Source of the DNA: Palsa-1150 sp964531095
Lineage (GTDB): Bacteria; Myxococcota_A; Polyangia; Polyangiales; Polyangiaceae
Direction of reading: 5' to 3'
DNA length: 64,000 nt
Assembly: GCA_964531095.1 (NCBI GenBank)
Contig: CAZHED010000019.1
Coordinates: 36,085-100,084, forward strand
Under the pieces are notes generated by a model that did not search any database, had not been told where the DNA came from, and saw nothing but the letters and a program-made list of their open reading frames with translations. This document shows positions 8,944 through 16,851 of this stretch, piece by piece; position 1 is the first letter of the stretch, and each line of letters starts with the position of its first letter. The position numbers and the translations under genes are program-made.

Positions 8944-10208
8944 GGTCTGTCCCCGGGCGCGCCGGGCACGTTTCCCTGCGGCGCGCCTTCGCCCCCACCC
9001 GGTTTCGCGCTCGGCGCCGGCTTGGCCGAGACGCGCGCCCCCGGACGTAGCTGCGCCTGTCCGTCCGTGACCACCTGCTCGCCCAGCGCGAGGCCCTTGG
9101 TGACGATCGCGGTCTCTCCCTGAATCGCGTCCACGGTGACCGGCCGCACCACGGCCGTCGAGTCGCTTCCGACGACGTACGCGAACGTCCCTTGCGGTCC
9201 GTGCTGCACCACGGCCGCCGGCGCGACGATGGCGTTCTTGCGTGTCGCGAGGCGAAGGCGCGCCTTTACGAACTGGTTCGGCCAGAGAAGTCCCTGCGGA
9301 TTGGGAAAGATCGCCTTCAAGCGAATGGTCGCCGTGGCCTGGTTGATCTCGTTGTCGATCACGGCGAGCTTGCCCTGGCCAATCGCCTTGTCGCCGTTGC
9401 GGCTCATCGCCTCTACGGTGAGGTCGCCCTTGGCCATCGCGTCGTGAACGGCCGCGAGATCGTCCTCTGGGAGGGTGAAGAAGACGGCGATCGGGTCGAG
9501 CTGCGCGACGACCACCAGGCCGGTTGCGTCCGCGGCGTGCACCACATTGCCCGGATCGACCAGGCGCACGCCGGTCACGCCGTCGATCGGAGAGACGATT
9601 CGCGCGTAGTCGAGGTTCAGCTTCGCACTGTCAATTTGCGCTTGGTCCGCCTGAACCTGCGCTTCGAGCTGAGCGACGCTCGCTTGCTGATCGGTCATCT
9701 GCTGGACCGCGATGAGGTTCTGCTGGACGAGCGTTTTGTAGCGATCGAGGTTGACGCGCGCGTTCTTCAGGTTCGCCATGTCGCGCGCGTAGGCGGCCTG
9801 CGCCGATGCGAGCTGGATCGCGAACGGGCGCGGGTCGATCTGCGCCAGCACCTCGCCCTTCTTGACGTGTTGCCCCTCGGTGAACAGAACTTTGTCGATG
9901 CGACCATCGACCTGGGTCTTCACCGTGACGGTGTAGAACGCCGCGACGTTGCCGAGCCCTTCGAGCCAGACCGGAACGTCGCGCTGCGTGACCTGGGCGG
10001 TGAGCACGGAGGTCACCCGATTGTTGGCGGCGCTCGCCGCCGCGGCGGCCGTGGCTTGGGCGGCGTGCTGCCGCGCCGAAAGTGCCCAGGCGGTGGCACC
10101 GACGACCGCCACGAGAAGGACGAGAAGGACGACGCGAGTCACGGGGAAACGGCGGTGTGCCCCCGGCGAGAGGGGAGGGGTCGTGGCCATCGGGTCGTCG
10201 TGCATCAT
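8940..10208 (-). CDS. mdtA: RND efflux periplasmic adaptor, MdtA/AcrA-like
   Basis: Membrane fusion protein linking the RND pump to the TolC-like channel; 422 residues. A cytoplasmic N-terminus precedes one hydrophobic segment (about 26-43) that acts as anchor or signal peptide. Then come a lipoyl half (TVTVKTQVDGRIDKVLFTEG, VKKGEVLAQIDPRPF), an alpha-hairpin (about 115-185), the second lipoyl half (SPIDGVTGVRLVDPGNVV), and beta-barrel and membrane-proximal domains (TATIRLKAIFPNP, VVQHGPQGTFAYVV). This is the order of MdtA. The first of two ATG codons (10208) overlaps the tolC-like stop as ATGA. The tail is Pro/Gly/Lys-rich and probably unstructured. Confidence 0.93.
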   Translation of the reverse strand: MMHDDPMATTPPLSPGAHRRFPVTRVVLLVLLVAVVGATAWALSARQHAAQATAAAAASAANNRVTSVLTAQVTQRDVPVWLEGLGNVAAFYTVTVKTQVDGRIDKVLFTEGQHVKKGEVLAQIDPRPFAIQLASAQAAYARDMANLKNARVNLDRYKTLVQQNLIAVQQMTDQQASVAQLEAQVQADQAQIDSAKLNLDYARIVSPIDGVTGVRLVDPGNVVHAADATGLVVVAQLDPIAVFFTLPEDDLAAVHDAMAKGDLTVEAMSRNGDKAIGQGKLAVIDNEINQATATIRLKAIFPNPQGLLWPNQFVKARLRLATRKNAIVAPAAVVQHGPQGTFAYVVGSDSTAVVRPVTVDAIQGETAIVTKGLALGEQVVTDGQAQLRPGARVSAKPAPSAKPGGGEGAPQGNVPGAPGDRP

Positions 10209-11545
10209 GTTCGCCCCAATGCGGCCAGAAGTTGCGCGCGTGCGGCGGACAGCGCGTAGCGTGACTCCACCAGCTGTGCGGCAGCCGACGTGTACACCAC
10301 TTGCGCGTCGGTGAGCTCGATGATGTTTCCGACGCCTGTCGCGAATCGCTGCTCGGCCAGGCGCAGCTGCTCGTGCGCGTTGGTCGCGGCATCTTGGGCG
10401 GCACCAATCGTGGCCTTCGCCGCTCGCACGGCGAGCCGCGATGTGTCGACGTCCAGCCGCACCTGGAGCTCTTCGAGGCTGCGTTGGGCGCCAATGCTGT
10501 CGAGCGCGGCTTCGGCCTGATGCACTTGCCCCGTGGTCAGGCCGCCTTGAAAGACCGCCCATGTCGCGACGAGTCCGGCGCTCCAGTTGGGCACGAGCGT
10601 GTCGAGCGCGGTGCCTTGCTCGGTCGCGCCGGCCGCCGCGGATAGCGCCGGCCCGTAGCCTGCCTTCGCCGAGCTCAGGGACTGGGCCTGCGCGTCGATC
10701 TGCTTGTGCAACGTCGCCAGTTCCGGCCGGGCGGCCAGGGCCTTGTCGACGAGCGTTTGGAGCGGCTGATCCTCGTCGTCCACGCGCGCGATCTCCTCGT
10801 CTCCGACGTCGTAATCGGTGCCTCCGACGAAGCCGGCTGCTTGGTTGAGCTGCGCCTTCGCCGTTTCGTAGTTGTTCTGCGAGTTGATCAGCTGCACTCG
10901 GGCGTTGGCCACCGCGGCGCGCTGCGTCGCCAGTGCGATGGGGGCCTGCGTCCCGACCGTGACGTACGCTTCAACCTGCGTCAGGTGCTTGTTCTGGTCG
11001 TCGAGCGTTTCGCGCGCCACGTCGACGAGCTCTTTCATCGCGCGGGCATTGAAGTACGTGCGGCGGACCGCGTAGATGACCTGCAGCCGCGTGGTCTGCT
11101 CCTGATAGCGCTGCGCGTCCACAGACGAGCGCGCGGACTTGTACCGCTCGTAGGTCTGGCCGAAGTCGTAGATCAGCTGCCCTGCCGTGACGCCGAAGTT
11201 CCAGTAGTCGAACGACCGGCCGAGGTTCCACCCGGTCGTGCCCGGGGAAACGACGCCTGGCCGCACGACGAAGTTACCGGTCTCTCGCGTGTACGCCGCC
11301 GTTCCCGTCACTTGCGGCAAGAGCGGCGAACGGACCTGCTCGGCCTGGCCCTCCGCGACTCTCGTGGCCGCGCGCGCCACCAGAAGCTGCGGCTGGTGTT
11401 CGACCGCCGCGCGCTCGACCTCGTCGAGTTGGAGCGTGCGCCCGGGCCGCGCCTCTGCGGTCTCTTGGGCATGGGCGACCGATCCGAGGCCGGGCGCGAG
11501 CGCCCCGAGCGCGGCGAGCGCAAGCGCAAAGGCGGGTCTCCGCAT
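10205..11545 (-). CDS. TolC-family outer-membrane efflux channel
   Basis: Outer-membrane factor of the tripartite pump, 446 residues, first gene of the operon. ATG 11545 follows a purine-rich ribosome site (GAGGGAGAAGAG) and begins a signal peptide (MRRPAFALALAALGAL, cleaved near AHAQ). Two OEP repeats are visible, each with long Ala/Gln/Arg helices: about 35-235 and 245-445. The first holds the barrel-strand region with NFGVTAGQLIYDFGQTYERY and the second the matching NWSAGLVATWAVFQGGLTTG. Placing the channel gene first and within the operon differs from E. coli, where tolC is separate. Expression is likely controlled from the 144-base gap shared with the LytS-type kinase. Confidence 0.92.
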   Translation of the reverse strand: MRRPAFALALAALGALAPGLGSVAHAQETAEARPGRTLQLDEVERAAVEHQPQLLVARAATRVAEGQAEQVRSPLLPQVTGTAAYTRETGNFVVRPGVVSPGTTGWNLGRSFDYWNFGVTAGQLIYDFGQTYERYKSARSSVDAQRYQEQTTRLQVIYAVRRTYFNARAMKELVDVARETLDDQNKHLTQVEAYVTVGTQAPIALATQRAAVANARVQLINSQNNYETAKAQLNQAAGFVGGTDYDVGDEEIARVDDEDQPLQTLVDKALAARPELATLHKQIDAQAQSLSSAKAGYGPALSAAAGATEQGTALDTLVPNWSAGLVATWAVFQGGLTTGQVHQAEAALDSIGAQRSLEELQVRLDVDTSRLAVRAAKATIGAAQDAATNAHEQLRLAEQRFATGVGNIIELTDAQVVYTSAAAQLVESRYALSAARAQLLAALGRT

Positions 11546-11689
11546 CGTCTCTTCTCCCTCTAAGATGCAGCGGTTGCTCACGGTGCTCCTCGCCAAGTGA
11601 CGAGCGGTTGCTTTCCGCCGACGAGACACACTTCTCTTCCGACGGGTGGCGACGCACGAGAAGCGCGGGCATTGTACGATTCATTCGCA

Positions 11690-12841
11690 ATGGCCGCATC
11701 CACGGTTTTGGCGCTCGCGGCGCCGGGTGAGCGCGAGGTTTCTTCGGCAACCGATCCGCAGCACGGGGGGGAGCGCGACTCCGCTCTTCCGCTCGCCAAG
11801 CTCCGTCCTCGCCGCGCCCTCGGGATCACGGTCGTGTGTGGCGTGATGTTGCTCCAACTGGCCACCGAAGTCGTGGCCGGCCGCGAGAGCGCGCGCATCC
11901 TCGCCCGCATCGTCTTCATGGTCCTCGAGCTGCCGATGTTGATGGTGGCTCTCTCCGCCGCATTCGCTTGGTCGATCCATCGGCGGATGACCGCGGCGCG
12001 GGGCCTCGCCACCGGGATCGCGATTGCGACCGGAATCGGCGGCGTCTTCGGGTTGCTCTACGGCCTTGCCGCGCTGCACATTCCCGCGCTGCGCCTGCAC
12101 TTCCCGGGCGGGGTGAGCTTCCCCCGGTCCGCCCTCTTCGGCGTGCTCAATGCGCAGCTCTATTTTGGCGTGTGGGCGCTCGCGTTCGTCTACCCGTTCG
12201 CCGTCGAGAGCGCGCGCGTTCGAGCGCTCGAAGCCCAGCAGCTGCGAAGCCGGAACGAGGTCGCACGGCTGCGCGCGCATCTCGAGCCGCACTTCTTGCT
12301 CAACACGCTGAACGCCATCGCGGGCCTCGTCACCGAAGAGCCGCGCGAAGCGAGGCGGCTGCTCGTGTGCCTCGGCGACTTGCTGCGCGACGCCCTGCAA
12401 GACCCCAGCGAGCTCCAGCCGCTCGACACCCAGATCGCGTGGCTTCGCCGGTACGGCGAGATCCTCGAAGCGCGCCACCGCGGGTTTCTGCGCTTTCGCT
12501 GGGATGTGGCGCCGGACTGCGGAGAGGCGCTGCTCCCGCGCCTCTTGCTCCAGCCGCTCGTGGAGAACGCGGTCAAGCACGGAGCCCTCCGCCGTGGTGA
12601 CCGGGCGGGTGAGGTCGTCGTGCGCGCGTCGACGCGGGACGACGGAACGCTCGTGTGCGTCATCGAAGACAACGGCCCGGGAATGCCTGACGCGGACGTG
12701 CGCGCGGGCGCGTTCGGTCTGCAGTCCGTTCGGCGGCGGCTCGAGCTCGAGACGCCTCGTCCGTCGTCGCTGACCCTGGTGTCCTCGCCGGCGGGCACGC
12801 GATCGATCGTCGAGATCGCGCGCTCGCGGCAGGGAGGATGA
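11690..12841 (+). CDS. LytS/AlgZ-type sensor histidine kinase
   Basis: Membrane histidine kinase of the His_kinase (LytS/YehU/AlgZ) class, 383 residues from ATG 11690; earlier in-frame starts exist (11597) but would overlap the tolC-like leader. Four hydrophobic segments lie between about residues 42 and 175. The phospho-acceptor box is LEPHFLLNTLN, with His201. An ATPase domain follows with LVENAVKHGA (N box) and DNGPGMPD (G box). No ribosome site is evident, so the exact start is uncertain. Its stop is one base before the GTG of the response regulator, so the two are co-transcribed. It has no dedicated sensory domain, so the ligand is probably sensed in the membrane part. Confidence 0.92.
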   Translation: MAASTVLALAAPGEREVSSATDPQHGGERDSALPLAKLRPRRALGITVVCGVMLLQLATEVVAGRESARILARIVFMVLELPMLMVALSAAFAWSIHRRMTAARGLATGIAIATGIGGVFGLLYGLAALHIPALRLHFPGGVSFPRSALFGVLNAQLYFGVWALAFVYPFAVESARVRALEAQQLRSRNEVARLRAHLEPHFLLNTLNAIAGLVTEEPREARRLLVCLGDLLRDALQDPSELQPLDTQIAWLRRYGEILEARHRGFLRFRWDVAPDCGEALLPRLLLQPLVENAVKHGALRRGDRAGEVVVRASTRDDGTLVCVIEDNGPGMPDADVRAGAFGLQSVRRRLELETPRPSSLTLVSSPAGTRSIVEIARSRQGG

Positions 12842-12842
12842 C

Positions 12843-13640
12843 GTGCCGCTGACGTCGGGGCTTCCCCTTCGCACCCTCGTCGTCGAAGACGAGTGGCCCG
12901 CGCGCAACTACTTGGTCGAGCTCCTCGAGTCCTCGGGCCTGGCCGAGGTCGTCGGGGCGGTCGGAGGAATCGACGAAGCGAAACAAGCCCTGGGCAGCGA
13001 CGTGCCGGGCGTGCGGGTCGACGTGGCGTTCGTCGACGTGCAGCTCGATGGCGCGACCAGCGGGGAGACGGGGCTCTCGATGGTGCGCTCGATGGCGGGC
13101 GCGGACGGTGCGCCGATGTTCGTCTTGGCGACCGCGTACGACAAGCACGCGCTCGAAGCGTTCGAGCTGGGCGTGGTGGATTATCTTCTCAAGCCGTTCA
13201 GCGAGGAGCGGGTCACGCAGTGCCTGAAGCGCCTGGCGCAGCGGCGCTCCCGCATGGCCGCATCGTCGGTCGGTCCTCCACGGATCGTCGCGCGCAGAAA
13301 GCGCAGCCTGGTCTTCCTCGAGCCGCAAGAGATCTGGGCTTTCGAGGCGGCCGATCGCCTCACGTTCGTGCACACGCTGCACGGCACGTTCGACATCGAC
13401 CTCTCGCTGGCTGCGGTCGAAGGCTCGTTCGGCCGGGCGTTCGTGCGGGTGCATCGCAACTGGCTGGTCAATGGCACGCACATCAAAGAGTTCGAGCGCG
13501 ATGGGCACGAGACGAAGCTCTTCGTGGGCGCGGGTGTGGCGGACGCGGGACGCGGCGTGCACGTCCCAGTGGCCAGGGAGCGGGCAGGGGCGCTCCGCGA
13601 GATGCTGTTGATGAATGCGACAGGCTTGAGACGGCCGTAG
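12843..13640 (+). CDS. LytTR-family response regulator
   Basis: Response regulator of 265 residues: a receiver domain (about 10-130) with acidic pocket VVEDE, phospho-acceptor Asp65 in FVDVQLDG, the ATAYD switch and Lys117 in LLKPF, then a LytTR DNA-binding domain (about 150-255) containing VHRNWLVN. The GTG start has GGGAGGA five bases upstream. LytTR proteins bind direct-repeat promoters, often of envelope or efflux genes. Its pairing with the kinase is certain from spacing; control of the divergent RND operon is likely but inferred. Confidence 0.93.
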   Translation: MPLTSGLPLRTLVVEDEWPARNYLVELLESSGLAEVVGAVGGIDEAKQALGSDVPGVRVDVAFVDVQLDGATSGETGLSMVRSMAGADGAPMFVLATAYDKHALEAFELGVVDYLLKPFSEERVTQCLKRLAQRRSRMAASSVGPPRIVARRKRSLVFLEPQEIWAFEAADRLTFVHTLHGTFDIDLSLAAVEGSFGRAFVRVHRNWLVNGTHIKEFERDGHETKLFVGAGVADAGRGVHVPVARERAGALREMLLMNATGLRRP

Positions 13641-13682
13641 AAGTCGCTCGACGGGAGCGCAGCGAGTGACACACTCGTTGCC

Positions 13683-14720
13683 ATGCGCGGGCTGGGCTTG
13701 CGGTGGGTCGTCGTCGCTTTGGCCATGCATGGCCTCGTCGTCGCGCTCCTCCTCCTCTTGGCGCCGGTGCGTCGCGAGCACGACCTCAGCACGCTTCCTC
13801 CGCGCGCGCCCGATTCGCTCGATCTCGAGCCCTCCGAGCCTCTGGCCGAGCCAGGTCCGGCCATCGCGAGCGCAGCGGCCGCTCGCCTCGCGACAACGCC
13901 CGCCGCGAGCCGAGCTCCGTTCCGCGGCGCTCCGCCGGATGCGGCCGGCGAGTCGCCTGCACCTTCGGCCAGCGGGTCGGCCGCGTTCGATCGGCCGCTC
14001 GATCTCTCCGCGGCGGCGCTGGGCCTCGACGGCCGGAACCCCTTCCTGGCCGGCCTCCCGGGCGCGCCGGACAAGGCGCCGTCGGCAGGTTCGCGCGAGC
14101 GCAACGAAGCGCCCGGGATGCAGCAGTCCGTTCGCGATGTGTTGCAGGAGCACGATCGCCAGCTTGGTCTCGGAGCGGGTGGGCCGATCGTCGGCCTTGC
14201 CGAAGACGTGGCCCGCGCGAGCGCCACCCCGTGGAACTCGCGGGCGACGTTCGAAGTGGTCGCCGACGCCCGCGGAGTGGTCACGGCGGTGCGCCTGGTC
14301 GACGCGAGCGAGGCCTGGGGCGACTGGGAGCGGGTGGTTGCCGATCTGCGGGACGCTCTTCGGCGGGTGGTCCTTCGCGTACCCGCGGGGGCAGCCGGCG
14401 TTCAGGCCACGCTCGAAGTGATGTCGCGCTTTCAGCTGCCGAGCGGACACGATCCGGTGACCGAAGTGAACATCCTCGGTGTGCCCGTGAAGAAGGCGCC
14501 GCCCACGGCGAAGCAGCCAATGCACGTCGACATCCTGAAACCCCAGATCTCCATGGTCGATGTGGCTCGATCGCCCGACTTGAACGCGCCGATCAAGCTC
14601 CCGGAGAAGCAGCTGGTGATCGGCGTGACCATCCTCGGCCTGGCGGTGGACCCTACGGACCTCACGCCGCGCCCGTTGCGTGTCGTGCACGCGCGCGTCA
14701 CGCGCGAGCACGTGCTCTAG
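13683..14720 (+). CDS. TonB-like periplasmic protein with N-terminal membrane anchor
   Basis: A 345-residue protein with one N-terminal anchor (about 7-28), a Pro/Ala-rich periplasmic spacer (about 35-130) and a C-terminal module where TFEVVADARGVVTAVRLVDA and VVADLRDALRR resemble the TonB C-terminal fold, in which conserved residues couple the proton gradient to outer-membrane receptors. The final 90 residues hold NILGVPVKKAPP and KLPEKQLVIGVTILGLAVDP, with no family I know. It starts 42 bases after the LytTR gene and may share its transcript. No ExbB/ExbD genes are near, so energy transduction is only a suggestion. No ribosome site is visible before the ATG. Confidence 0.6.
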   Translation: MRGLGLRWVVVALAMHGLVVALLLLLAPVRREHDLSTLPPRAPDSLDLEPSEPLAEPGPAIASAAAARLATTPAASRAPFRGAPPDAAGESPAPSASGSAAFDRPLDLSAAALGLDGRNPFLAGLPGAPDKAPSAGSRERNEAPGMQQSVRDVLQEHDRQLGLGAGGPIVGLAEDVARASATPWNSRATFEVVADARGVVTAVRLVDASEAWGDWERVVADLRDALRRVVLRVPAGAAGVQATLEVMSRFQLPSGHDPVTEVNILGVPVKKAPPTAKQPMHVDILKPQISMVDVARSPDLNAPIKLPEKQLVIGVTILGLAVDPTDLTPRPLRVVHARVTREHVL

Positions 14721-14835
14721 TGGATTCCGAGGCGCTCCCTGGAGAAGGGCCGTGAAATAGCCGGAATGCGGGCAACTTGGCGGCGTGGCGACGGCCGCGC
14801 TAGTCGGACACTCACCCCAGTCAAGGAGAGTCGAC

Positions 14836-15270
14836 ATGATCCGCAAGAGCACGGCAGTCTGGCAAGGGGATGGTCTTCACGGAAGCGGCGCCCTGGTCAC
14901 CCAGAGTGGGGCGCTTCGGGATCAACCGTACTCGTTCAAGACGCGCTTCCAGAGCGAGGACGGCAAGGCGGGGACGAACCCGGAGGAGCTGCTCGGCGCG
15001 GCCCACGCCGGCTGCTTCGCCATGGCCCTTTCGTTTGCGCTGACCGACGCCGGGCACCCGCCCACGGAGCTGCGCGTCACGGCCGCGGTCGACATCTCGA
15101 AAGTCGACGACGGCTTCGCGATCAAGTCGATCGTGCTCGAGCTCGAGGGGCGCGTGACGGGCGTCGATGCCCAGGCGTTCCAGGCCTTCGCCGAGAAGGC
15201 GAAGAAGGGCTGTCCGGTGTCCAAGGCCCTCGCAGCGACCCCCATCACACTGACGGCGAAGCTGCTCTGA
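14836..15270 (+). CDS. osmC: OsmC-family hydroperoxide reductase
   Basis: Thiol peroxidase of the OsmC group, 144 residues, the usual length. It reduces organic hydroperoxides in the cytoplasm. The two catalytic cysteines are in place: Cys60 in HAGCFAMAL and Cys126 in KKGCPVSKAL, with SGALRDQPYSFKTRF and NPEELLGAAHAGC marking the family. ATG 14836 follows AAGGAGAG (14823-14830), an ideal ribosome site; an earlier in-frame ATG at 14785 has none. It stands alone, probably on its own promoter in the 115-base gap before it. OsmC rather than Ohr is chosen on the NPEELL and KGCPVSKAL forms. Confidence 0.93.
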   Translation: MIRKSTAVWQGDGLHGSGALVTQSGALRDQPYSFKTRFQSEDGKAGTNPEELLGAAHAGCFAMALSFALTDAGHPPTELRVTAAVDISKVDDGFAIKSIVLELEGRVTGVDAQAFQAFAEKAKKGCPVSKALAATPITLTAKLL

Positions 15271-15451
15271 GTCGCGACCATCGTGCAACCGCGTGGGGCC
15301 TGGTCGGGTTGGTCGATCGCGGCTTCTTGCCTTGCTTTCTGCGCGACGGGTCGCGTGCGATTGGCCGGCGCGCGTCGAGCTCGGGCGCGGCGCTCCGCGT
15401 GAACGACTTTTGTCTCAACAATTCGTCCGCCGCCGTGTTCTTAGGGTTGCG

Positions 15452-16033
15452 ATGCCCGCCCCTCGCTTGGTGCGACTCGCGTCTGGCTCTCTCCCGGAGC
15501 GCGACGACGACGAACTGATGGCACTTGCGCAAGCGGGCGTGCGGGAGGCGTTCGCTGTCCTCGTCGAGCGCCACGCCGCCCGTCTCGTCCGCGCGTGCTC
15601 CGCTTTCGTCCACGACCCCGCGGCTGGCGCCGAGCTCGCGCAGGAGACATGGGTGACCATCTGGGCGCAGCGGTCGCAATATCGCCCCGAGGGCAAGTTC
15701 ATCGTCTGGTTGATCACGGCGGCGCGCAACCGATGTCGCAACCACGTGCGGCGGCACGGCATCGCGCGGCGTCACGCCGAGCGGGAGGCGACCGGCGAGC
15801 CGCCGTCGGCCGACCAGATCGACCGCCTCTTGCTCGAAGAGAGAAGGCACCGCGTGCGCGACGCGCTCGCACGCCTCCCCGACACCATGCGCGAGGCGCT
15901 GGTCCTCCGCTACGCCGAAGAACTTCGCTACGACGAAATGGCCGAGGTCTTGCGGGTCGGCGAGTCGACGATTCGCTCTCGAGTTCACCACGGCTTGCGA
16001 CGCCTGCGCGCCCTCCTGGAGAAACACCGATGA
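15452..16033 (+). CDS. ECF-type RNA polymerase sigma factor
   Basis: Extracytoplasmic-function sigma factor of 193 residues. Region 2 (about 22-100) contains ELAQETWVTIWAQRSQY and FIVWLITAARNRCRNHVRR, which recognise the -10 element; region 4 (about 130-190) contains LPDTMREALVLRYAEELRY and the helix-turn-helix GESTIRSRVHHGLRRLR, which contacts the -35. ATG 15452 is preferred because the family's start motif follows it (ELMALAQAGVREAFAVLVERH); the frame is open for 53 more codons upstream with no ribosome site. The stop overlaps the anti-sigma start as ATGA, the standard sigma/anti-sigma arrangement, and the operon probably autoregulates. Confidence 0.95.
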   Translation: MPAPRLVRLASGSLPERDDDELMALAQAGVREAFAVLVERHAARLVRACSAFVHDPAAGAELAQETWVTIWAQRSQYRPEGKFIVWLITAARNRCRNHVRRHGIARRHAEREATGEPPSADQIDRLLLEERRHRVRDALARLPDTMREALVLRYAEELRYDEMAEVLRVGESTIRSRVHHGLRRLRALLEKHR

Positions 16034-16851
16034 TGCTTTGCCCAACCGACCACGACCTGGCCCGCTTGGTCGACGGTGCCCTCTCGTGGGAAGAGACCGA
16101 ACGCTCTCGCGAGCACCTTGCCCGCTGTGCGCACTGCCGCGATCGCGAAGACGCGCTGCGGATGTTGATCGATGACGTCAAGGCGGCAGTTCCCGCGCCC
16201 GTCGACGTCCGCGCCCATGCGCGCGCTGTGATGGGTCGGCTGGATCGGCCGCTCGTCGAAGGGGCCCACCCGCCGCGCGCGTGGTGGTGGATGACAGCGA
16301 CCGCCGCGGCCGTTCTCCTCGTGGTGGGCTATCGCGGCTTGCACCAGCGGTCTGCGACCGACGCCTGGCAAGCGCGCGGAGGGCACGTCGCGCCCGCGAT
16401 CGGACGGGATGTGGGCGTGCAGCCGTACGCGGTCCAAGGAGGGCTTCAGCCGCTCGAGTCCGGGTCGACGATCGACGCCGCGACGCCCCTTACGGCCGGC
16501 TTCCGAAACTTGGGCCAGACGCCCGCGTTCCTCCTTCTCTTCGCGGTCGATGCCCACCGCGTCGTGCACTGGATCTCGCCGAGCTACACGCGGCCCGAGG
16601 AAGACCCGGTCTCCACGAGGCTGCCGGTTTCGACGAGCGAGCGGGTCCTCGACGAGACCGTGGTGCTCGAGGACGTGAGCCCGGGCCCGCTCCGGGTCAT
16701 TGCGGTGATCACGTCGTCGCCCGCGCACGTGTCCGACGTCGAGTCGCTGGCCGGAACCGACCTGAGCGCCAGTCGTTTGACGAGCGGCCTTCCCGGCGCA
16801 GAAGTCCGAGAGACGACCGTCGACGTGCGCGATGCCCGAGGTGCGCGGTGA
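16030..16851 (+). CDS. Zinc-finger anti-sigma factor with DUF4384-like C-terminal domain
   Basis: Membrane anti-sigma factor, 273 residues. The cytoplasmic part carries the zf-HC2 motif HLARCAHC (His29, Cys33, Cys36), which holds the sigma factor inactive. One transmembrane helix (about 84-103) follows. The outside domain has AFLLLFAVDAHRVVHWISPSY and resembles DUF4384, often found beside caspase-fold proteins in bacteria. Its first ATG overlaps the sigma stop (ATGA) and its stop overlaps the caspase gene start (GTGA). The outer domain would be the sensor part; what it senses is unknown. Zinc-finger and topology are clear; the DUF4384 match is by eye. Confidence 0.9.
   Translation: MMLCPTDHDLARLVDGALSWEETERSREHLARCAHCRDREDALRMLIDDVKAAVPAPVDVRAHARAVMGRLDRPLVEGAHPPRAWWWMTATAAAVLLVVGYRGLHQRSATDAWQARGGHVAPAIGRDVGVQPYAVQGGLQPLESGSTIDAATPLTAGFRNLGQTPAFLLLFAVDAHRVVHWISPSYTRPEEDPVSTRLPVSTSERVLDETVVLEDVSPGPLRVIAVITSSPAHVSDVESLAGTDLSASRLTSGLPGAEVRETTVDVRDARGAR

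Noticed and set aside
12660..14852. Long minus-strand frame of 730 codons opposite the LytTR and TonB-like genes
   Set aside because: Arg/His-rich translation with no family; mirror image of the real plus-strand genes, as expected in GC-rich DNA.
16281..16847. Extended start for the caspase gene within the anti-sigma gene
   Set aside because: Same reason: 189 Arg-rich codons before the signal peptide, fully overlapping the anti-sigma gene.
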